DNA of 64,000 nt from UBA3700 sp964478025 (GTDB lineage Bacteria; Bacillota; Clostridia; Christensenellales; UBA3700), in contig CAYZGK010000002.1 in assembly GCA_964478025.1 (NCBI GenBank), positions 62,001-126,000 of the forward strand, read 5' to 3'. Positions 58,400 through 64,000 of this stretch are shown here, piece after piece (position 1 is the stretch's first letter; each line of letters starts with the position of its first letter). The position numbers and the translations under genes are program-made. The notes below the pieces were generated by a model that made no database searches, had not been told where the DNA came from, and was given only the letters and a program-made list of their open reading frames with translations.

Positions 58400-59728
58400 T
58401 TAGAAAGGAAATTTTCCGCCTCTAAAGCCAAATCTTCCCATATTCTTCATCTTTTTCATCATTTCTCTCATTTGAGCAAATTGTTTTAAAAGTGAATTTA
58501 CATCTTGAATCTCTGTTCCAGAGCCAGCTGCAATTCTCTTTTTCCTTGAAGATGAGATTATATCTGGGTTTTCCCTTTCTTTTTTAGTCATAGACAAAAT
58601 AATAGCTTTTATTTTATCCATTTGTTTTTCATCTACTTGAACATCCTTTACTTTATTTGCAAGTCCTGGAACCATTTGAAGTATTTGATTCATATCTCCC
58701 ATAGACTTCATTTTATCTAATTGAACTAAATAGTCTTCTAAAGTAAATGAGTTCTCTTTGAATTTCTTTTGCATTTCAAGAGCTTCTTTTTCTGAATAAG
58801 CATTTTGTGCTTTTTCAATAATTGTTAGAACATCTCCCATGCCAAGAATTCTTGATGCCATTCTATCTGGATGGAACACCTCTATATCTGTCATCTTTTC
58901 ACCGATACCACAGAATTTAATAGGTTTTCCAGTTACAGCTTTAATAGATAATGCTGCACCGCCTCTTGTATCACCATCAAGTTTTGTTAATACAACACCT
59001 GTTATATCCATTACTTCATTAAACTTTTGTGCTACATTAACAGCATCTTGACCAGTCATAGAATCTACAACAAGTAAGATTTCATTTGGATTAAATGTTT
59101 TCTTTAATCCTGCAATTTCATCCATTAATTTTTCATCGATTTGTAGTCTTCCGGCTGTATCTATAATTACAATATCATTTTGATTTTTCTCTGCTTCAAC
59201 AAGAGCATTTTTAACTATCTTTTGTGGATCTATTTGTCCCATTTCAAAAACAGGAACTCCTGCATTTGAACCTACTACTTGTAATTGTTTTATAGCAGCT
59301 GGACGATATATATCACAGGCAACTAAAAGTGGCTTCTTCCCTTGTTTTTTAAGCATTAAACCAAGTTTACCACACATTGTAGTTTTACCAGAACCTTGAA
59401 GACCACACATCAAGATTATTGTAGGAGGCTTTGGAGCTATCTCAATTTTTGATGAAGTTCCACCCATTAGGGCAATTAATTCCTCATTAACAATTTTTAT
59501 TACTTGTTGAGTTGGATTTAATCCAGTTAAAATATTTTCACCACTTGCCTTTTCAGAAACAGCATTAATAAACTTCTTTACAACATCAAAGTTTACATCA
59601 GCTTCAAGTAAAGCAATACGAATCTCTCTCATTGCTTGCTTAACTTCTAATTCTGACAATTTACCTTTATTCTTTAATTTTGAAAAAACGTGATTTATTT
59701 TTTCTGATAAAGTTCCAAATGATGCCAT
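58400..59728 (-). CDS. ffh: Signal recognition particle protein Ffh
   Basis: 442 residues. NG GTPase domain: G1 GLQGSGKTTMCGKLG, IDTAGRLQIDEKLMDE, TKLDGDTRGGAALSI. The C-terminal M domain, which binds SRP RNA and signal peptides, includes SSRKKRIAAGSG and ends in a Met-rich helix (MREMMKKMKNMGRFG). It targets membrane proteins together with FtsY, encoded close by. It starts 7 bases after ylxM. The SRP RNA gene is not in the window. Confidence 0.98.
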   Translation of the reverse strand: MASFGTLSEKINHVFSKLKNKGKLSELEVKQAMREIRIALLEADVNFDVVKKFINAVSEKASGENILTGLNPTQQVIKIVNEELIALMGGTSSKIEIAPKPPTIILMCGLQGSGKTTMCGKLGLMLKKQGKKPLLVACDIYRPAAIKQLQVVGSNAGVPVFEMGQIDPQKIVKNALVEAEKNQNDIVIIDTAGRLQIDEKLMDEIAGLKKTFNPNEILLVVDSMTGQDAVNVAQKFNEVMDITGVVLTKLDGDTRGGAALSIKAVTGKPIKFCGIGEKMTDIEVFHPDRMASRILGMGDVLTIIEKAQNAYSEKEALEMQKKFKENSFTLEDYLVQLDKMKSMGDMNQILQMVPGLANKVKDVQVDEKQMDKIKAIILSMTKKERENPDIISSSRKKRIAAGSGTEIQDVNSLLKQFAQMREMMKKMKNMGRFGFRGGKFPF

Positions 59729-59735
59729 GCTTCTC

Positions 59736-60059
59736 CTATTTATCTAAAAGATTTATTACTTCTTCTATTTTCTTTTTATTTTCTTTATTTGCGCCTTCTT
59801 TTAACTCTTCTAAAAGTTTTTTAGCGCTTTCTACTTTATTTACAAGCATTAATTTATTCTCTAAGTTTATTAAGGTTTTTTCTGCCCTACTTAAAGTGTC
59901 TTTAACAGCTTGTGGCGAAATACTTAAATTCTCTGCAATTTCATTTAAAGACAAGTCTTCATCATAGTACATTTTAATTAGATTGCTTTGATACTCTGTC
60001 AAAACACCACCATAATAATCATTGTATATGCTTATATATAGTTTATCTTTCTTTTCCAT
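59736..60059 (-). CDS. ylxM: YlxM/p13-like HTH protein
   Basis: 107 residues. The sigma-70 region-4-like helix-turn-helix is clear: LTEYQSNLIKMYYDEDLSLNEIAENLSISPQAVKDTLSRAEKTL. In streptococci the YlxM protein promotes SRP function, and it is nearly always found beside ffh, as here. The C-terminal helix is Lys/Glu-rich. ATG 60059 is the first start after the promoter at 60102-60130. Confidence 0.93.
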   Translation of the reverse strand: MEKKDKLYISIYNDYYGGVLTEYQSNLIKMYYDEDLSLNEIAENLSISPQAVKDTLSRAEKTLINLENKLMLVNKVESAKKLLEELKEGANKENKKKIEEVINLLDK

Positions 60060-60101
60060 AGATTCAAGTATTTTTACTTTAATAAAGTATTTTTCCTTTA
60101 T

Positions 60102-60130
60102 AGGATATCAACCTTTTTAATTTTTGTCAA
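60102..60130 (-). promoter_or_regulatory. Promoter of the ylxM-ffh-rpsP operon
   Basis: TTGACA (60125-60130, perfect), 17 bases, TATCCT (60102-60107) on the minus strand, 42 bases before the ylxM ATG and just past the ftsY terminator. Confidence 0.7.
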
Positions 60131-60165
60131 ACCTTTTAATTAAACATTAGCCATAAATAAAAAAA

Positions 60166-60186
60166 ACTTTATGACGTGCATAAAGT
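60166..60186 (-). terminator. Terminator after ftsY
   Basis: ACTTTATG and CATAAAGT form a perfect 8-bp stem with a 5-base loop. On the minus strand eight T residues follow, 32 bases past the ftsY stop. Confidence 0.85.
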
Positions 60187-60217
60187 CTTTAATTTTTGAT
60201 ATTAATTTCAAATGTTA

Positions 60218-61090
60218 TTAAAATAATCCATCAACGAAATCTTTTGCATTAAAAGGAATTAAATCATCAACGCCTTCACCAACGCCACAGAATACAACTG
60301 GCATTTCTTTTTCAGCTGAGATTGCAAATACTACACCACCTTTTGCAGTACCATCTAATTTATTTAAAATAATTCCATCCATATCAATGATTTCATCAAA
60401 AGCTTCTACTTGAGAAATTGCATTTTGACCAGTTGTAGCATCAATTACAATGTATGTTCTATAATCAGCATTAGGACATTCTTTTTCTACAACCTTATTA
60501 ATTTTAGAAAGCTCATTCATTAAGTTTTTCTTATTTTGTAGTCTACCTGCAGTATCTATTAAAACAACATCTGTATTTTTAGCTTTAGCAGAAGCAAGTG
60601 CATCGTAAACTACTGCTGCTGCATCAGAACCTTCTTCATGTTTAATTAAACGTAAATCAGATCTATCTGCCCAAACTTGTAATTGTTCAGAAGCGGCTGC
60701 ACGGAATGTGTCTGCAGCTGCAAGTACAACACTTTTTCCTTTGTTTTTAAAATATCTACCAAGTTTACCAATAGCTGTTGTTTTTCCAACGCCATTTACG
60801 CCTGCTACAAGTATAATTAAAGGATAAGAATAAGGCTCAATTTCATAATCTATTTCCTCTACCATTGTTTCTTTTAAAAGTTCTCTTGCATCGTCTGCTT
60901 TTTTAACTCTTTTTTCAAAACATTTTTCTTTAAAGTTTTCGATTATTTGTTCAGAAGCCTCTGCTCCTAAATCTGCAGAAATTAATGCATATTCTAAGTC
61001 TTCATAGAACTCATCATCTAATTCTCTACCAGTAAATAATGTATAAATTTTCTTTTGAAATGCTTCCTTTATTTTACTAAAAAATCCCAT
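60218..61090 (-). CDS. ftsY: Signal recognition particle receptor FtsY
   Basis: 290 residues, the short form without the long acidic N-terminal domain. GTPase motifs: GVNGVGKTTAIGKLG, AADTFRAAASEQL, IDTAGRLQNKKNLMNEL, NKLDGTAKGGVVF and the closing GVGEGVDDLIPFNAKDF. FFSKIKEAFQKKI at the N-terminus is the amphipathic membrane-targeting helix. It overlaps the smc stop by one base (TAATG), the usual smc-ftsY coupling in Bacillota. Confidence 0.98.
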   Translation of the reverse strand: MGFFSKIKEAFQKKIYTLFTGRELDDEFYEDLEYALISADLGAEASEQIIENFKEKCFEKRVKKADDARELLKETMVEEIDYEIEPYSYPLIILVAGVNGVGKTTAIGKLGRYFKNKGKSVVLAAADTFRAAASEQLQVWADRSDLRLIKHEEGSDAAAVVYDALASAKAKNTDVVLIDTAGRLQNKKNLMNELSKINKVVEKECPNADYRTYIVIDATTGQNAISQVEAFDEIIDMDGIILNKLDGTAKGGVVFAISAEKEMPVVFCGVGEGVDDLIPFNAKDFVDGLF

Positions 61091-64000
61091 TATATTTTCT
61101 CCGCAACTGTTGTACTATGTTCAATAGCCTCTTTAATATTAACATTAACCATCTTAGATACACCCTTCTCTTGCATTGTTACACCAAACAAGATATCAGA
61201 TTTTTCCATTGTTGGTTTTCTATGTGTAATAACAATAAATTGTGTTTCTTTACTAAATTTCTTTAAGTATTTAGCATATATTCCTACGTTACCTTCATCT
61301 AAAGCTGCATCAACTTCGTCTAATACGCAGAATGGAAGAGATCTTAATTTTAATATAGCAAATAATATAGCCATAGCTGTTAATGCTTGCTCACCGCCTG
61401 AGAATAATGCCATATGTTGAACTCTCTTTCCTGGTGGTTGTATCTTTACTTCAATACCTGCATCTAGTGGGTCTTGGCCCTCCTCTGGCTCTAGAATTTC
61501 TAATCTTCCAGTACCACCGCCAAATAACTCTTTAAATACTTCTTGGAAGTTTTCATTTATCTTATTAAACTCTGTTGTAAACTTCTCTAATATATCTTTA
61601 GATAAATCATCAATAATCTTCTTACAATCAGCCTCAGCTTTAATTAAATCATCATATTCTGTCTTTTTAGCATCAAAACGTTCTTTTTCTTCGTCAAATT
61701 GTTGAACAGCATCCAAGTTAACTGGTCCTATACTTGCTTTTGATGCCTTTAGAGATTTAATCTTTGATTGAGCTTCTACATAATCAAACTCAGCAAGTCT
61801 TAACTCTAAACATGAATCATAATCAAGTTCGTATTCCTCTTTTATTCTATTTTCAAGACTTATCATCTTTTCATCAATGCTTATTAAACTTGCCTCTGCC
61901 TTAGCCTTTTTGTCTGTTAAATCAACTATACTACTTGAAATTTCATCTTTCTTTTTAGTTACTATCTTTAACTCTTCAATAATTTCATTCTTTCTTGCGT
62001 TGTATTTCTTTATAACAGCTTCAATTTCGCTTAGTCTCTTTAAATCTTCTTTAGATATAACAGTTTTTCTAATGCTTAAATCTGCTTGATTAATATTTGT
62101 TTCATTAGTTTTTAATACGCCACGACAAATTTCAATTTCAGAGTTAGTAGAAACTTTTTCTTTTTCTAATCTTTCAATATTTGTTTGTTGAGTTTTAATA
62201 TCATTTTCAAGTTCTTGAATTTTCATCTTCATATCAAGAATCTTTGCATCTAATTTAGCCTTTTCTTCCTTCTTAGAATTAAAGTAGTCTCTACCAGTTT
62301 TAGCTTCACCGTCTTTTCCTACTTTATCTACAGTTATAGAATCACTTTGAGCATTAGCTCTACTTAATGCTTCATTAATTATATTTATAGAATCCTCAAC
62401 TTTTTTCTTGTTTTCTAATGCCTTATCTTTTGAATTATTTAAATCAATAATAATATTTACGATAGCCTCATATTTACCATTATCTTGAAGGTACTTTTTA
62501 ACAGCATCATTAAACTCTTTATCGTATTCATCAAGTTGATCATTTATATCTTCTTTTTCTTCTTTATATTCTTTATATTTAACATTTAATTCATTATATT
62601 TTTTAGCAACTTCGTTATATTCTTTCTTTAATTGTTTTAACTTATCTTCTTGAGCAATAAGTCCTGTTGTAGTTGCTTTTTGAGAACCACCAGAGATAGA
62701 ACCTGTAGTATTTAAAATTTCGCCATCAAGTGTTACTATCTTAACTTGATAGTGGTATTTTCTAGCAATATCTATAGCATTATCTATTGTATCTATAACA
62801 ACAGTATTTCCTAAAAGTCCTGCAAAAATAACATTAAACTTTGGATCATAAGATATTAATTTACTAGCAACACCTAAACATCCTTTTTCTCTAACGATAC
62901 TTAAACATGTTGGGTCTAATTCTCTTGGTCTATAAGAAGTTAGTGGTAGGAATGTAATTCTTCCTATTCTATTTTGTTTTTGATATTGTATTAAATCTCT
63001 TGCTGTATATTCGTCATTAACAATAATATTTTGAAGCGCATTACCAAGAGCTGCCTCAATTGCAAGTTGAAGTCTATCCTCTACCTTTATAACTGAAGCT
63101 ACTACACCTAAAATCTTTTGTTTGATTTTTGGATCATTATCTGCTGCCTTTAATAATTGTTGTACTGGAGCTGCAAAACCTTCATGGTTTTTAACCATTT
63201 CGTCTAAGTAATTAATTTTACCAAGTCTTAAAGAAGCATCTTCTCTTAACTTATTAATTGTTTCTTCAGCTTCATCTATTAAATCAATAAGTTCTGCATT
63301 TCTATTTGAAAGCTTTTCAATAGTTGACTCAAGATTATCTCTTGTTGTCTTAGATTTATTTACAGCTTTTTCTAATTCTGCGCTAATTTTTTCATTATTA
63401 TCTATTTTTTCATCAAGAGATTTAATTTCTTCTTCAATCTCTTTTAATCTTTCTTTTTGGGATTCAGCTTGACCTTGAATTTTTCCTAAATTAGCTTTAA
63501 TATCTCCAACTGATTCTAAAAGTTTATTAATTTCAGAATTTTTATCTTCAAGAGCTTGCTCTCTATCTAAAATTTCTTTCATTAATTCATTTTGAACTTT
63601 TATTGAATCGTTATAATCTTTTTCAATGTCTAACTTTTCTTCATTATCCATTGAAATTTTATTATTTGCGTCTCTAATTTCTTTATCTTTATCTCTTATA
63701 TCTTGCTCTAATTTTGCAAGTCTATCTGAGTAATCTTGTTTAGTATTTAAAAGACCTTCCTTCTTTGCAAGCAAAGTATTTCCTTGACCTGTTATATTTT
63801 CCTTTTTAACAGCAAGTTTTGTTTGCTCTTCCATTATATCGCTTAATCTTGAGTCTAAATCTCTTTGCTCGTCTGTTAGTTTATCGAACTTTTCATTCCA
63901 GTCTTTTGAATCTATATCAAGTTTTTCTAGGTTTTCAATATATCCTTTTATTTTTGCATTTATCTTTTCTTTTTGTACAACATTGTTTTCCTTTTGGAAT
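61090..64000 (-). CDS. smc: Chromosome segregation protein SMC, partial (N-terminus off the right edge)
   Basis: The open frame continues to the last base. Visible are the second part of the first coiled coil, the hinge (around 62700-63240: LLKAADNDPKIKQKILGV, GNALQNIIVNDEYTARDLI, GEILNTTGSISGGSQK), the return coiled coil, and the C-terminal head with signature FSGGEQALTAMAILFAI and Walker B LPFCVLDEVDAALDE. The Walker A half lies outside the window. SMC compacts and separates sister chromosomes with ScpAB. A methionine at 63834 is internal, since the frame reads through upstream as coiled coil (DEQRDLDSRLSDI). Confidence 0.97.
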   Translation of the reverse strand, partial: FQKENNVVQKEKINAKIKGYIENLEKLDIDSKDWNEKFDKLTDEQRDLDSRLSDIMEEQTKLAVKKENITGQGNTLLAKKEGLLNTKQDYSDRLAKLEQDIRDKDKEIRDANNKISMDNEEKLDIEKDYNDSIKVQNELMKEILDREQALEDKNSEINKLLESVGDIKANLGKIQGQAESQKERLKEIEEEIKSLDEKIDNNEKISAELEKAVNKSKTTRDNLESTIEKLSNRNAELIDLIDEAEETINKLREDASLRLGKINYLDEMVKNHEGFAAPVQQLLKAADNDPKIKQKILGVVASVIKVEDRLQLAIEAALGNALQNIIVNDEYTARDLIQYQKQNRIGRITFLPLTSYRPRELDPTCLSIVREKGCLGVASKLISYDPKFNVIFAGLLGNTVVIDTIDNAIDIARKYHYQVKIVTLDGEILNTTGSISGGSQKATTTGLIAQEDKLKQLKKEYNEVAKKYNELNVKYKEYKEEKEDINDQLDEYDKEFNDAVKKYLQDNGKYEAIVNIIIDLNNSKDKALENKKKVEDSINIINEALSRANAQSDSITVDKVGKDGEAKTGRDYFNSKKEEKAKLDAKILDMKMKIQELENDIKTQQTNIERLEKEKVSTNSEIEICRGVLKTNETNINQADLSIRKTVISKEDLKRLSEIEAVIKKYNARKNEIIEELKIVTKKKDEISSSIVDLTDKKAKAEASLISIDEKMISLENRIKEEYELDYDSCLELRLAEFDYVEAQSKIKSLKASKASIGPVNLDAVQQFDEEKERFDAKKTEYDDLIKAEADCKKIIDDLSKDILEKFTTEFNKINENFQEVFKELFGGGTGRLEILEPEEGQDPLDAGIEVKIQPPGKRVQHMALFSGGEQALTAMAILFAILKLRSLPFCVLDEVDAALDEGNVGIYAKYLKKFSKETQFIVITHRKPTMEKSDILFGVTMQEKGVSKMVNVNIKEAIEHSTTVAEKI

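Noticed and set aside
61090..63834. SMC starting at the methionine at 63834
   Set aside because: The frame reads on upstream without a stop as coiled coil to the window edge, and the Walker A head has not yet appeared, so this methionine is internal.
1..64000. tRNA, rRNA genes, insertion sequences or prophage
   Set aside because: No cloverleaf-like segments, rRNA text, transposase or phage genes were recognised; gaps are short and accounted for.

Overview
The window is AT-rich chromosomal DNA from a monoderm anaerobe of the Bacillota, most likely an uncultured gut-type lineage in the class Clostridia. I cannot name a genus. The assignment rests on strong GGAGG ribosome binding sites, short intergenic gaps, Cys-anchored lipoproteins, the phoH-HD-ybeY-era-recO cluster, the ylxM-ffh-rpsP-khpA-rimM-trmD cluster, HslUV, pyruvate phosphate dikinase and a small clostridial-type ferredoxin. 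Almost every gene is on the minus strand. Only a DUF234-type ATPase and an M28-like membrane protein are on the plus strand, so the window probably lies in one replichore with the minus strand leading.

Layout, left to right. 1-6142: F1Fo ATP synthase operon (a, c, b, delta-alpha fusion, gamma, beta, and epsilon running off the edge). 6347-7439: two TrkA-type regulatory subunits. 7507-9256: an Asp-box propeller lipoprotein and a single-domain PAS protein. 9323-10850: a DUF4143 AAA ATPase preceded by four direct repeats spaced exactly 33 bp apart. 10931-17395: a complete phosphate operon (pstS, fused pstCA, pstB, phoU, response regulator, sensor kinase) behind a four-repeat Pho box. 17652-19082: a second AAA ATPase. 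19161-20966: L-fucose isomerase. 21155-22651: a hipBST-type toxin-antitoxin module with three operators 41 bp apart. 22873-30227: ppdK, ferredoxin, recO, era, ybeY, HD membrane protein and phoH. 30476-36033: dnaB, pepF, a lone PTS IIC and two small membrane or lipoprotein genes. 36138-37364: an M28-fold protein with its active site lost. 37401-41262: nucleoside salvage operon deoA-deoC-deoD-deoB. 41263-41687: a 425-bp gap holding a candidate structured RNA. 41688-53785: a tightly packed run of about nine genes (a lipobox GT-C-like protein, topA, trmFO, hslV, hslU, hisS, aspS, thioredoxin, glyA). 53945-60059: a poly-Asp protein, rplS with a structured leader, rnhB, rbgA, DUF1292, trmD, rimM, khpA, rpsP, ffh and ylxM. 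60218-64000: ftsY and smc, which runs off the right edge.

The most unusual points are these. The ATP synthase has no atpH: the C-terminal domain of delta is fused to the N-terminus of alpha, and the c subunit carries a signal-peptide-like extension. PstS is circularly permuted and PstC and PstA are one chain. A plus-strand RNA at about 41440-41621 is built from two copies of the same flanking sequence pair, each enclosing a different hairpin, and ends in a terminator. The M28-like protein has lost nearly all metal-binding residues. PhoH appears to start at an AUA codon. The HD (PgpH-like) and RecO proteins have each lost a standard domain.

Promoters, operators, leaders and terminators were found by reading hexamers, repeats and hairpins by eye. 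No database search or folding was run, so family names rest on recognised motifs and gene order.
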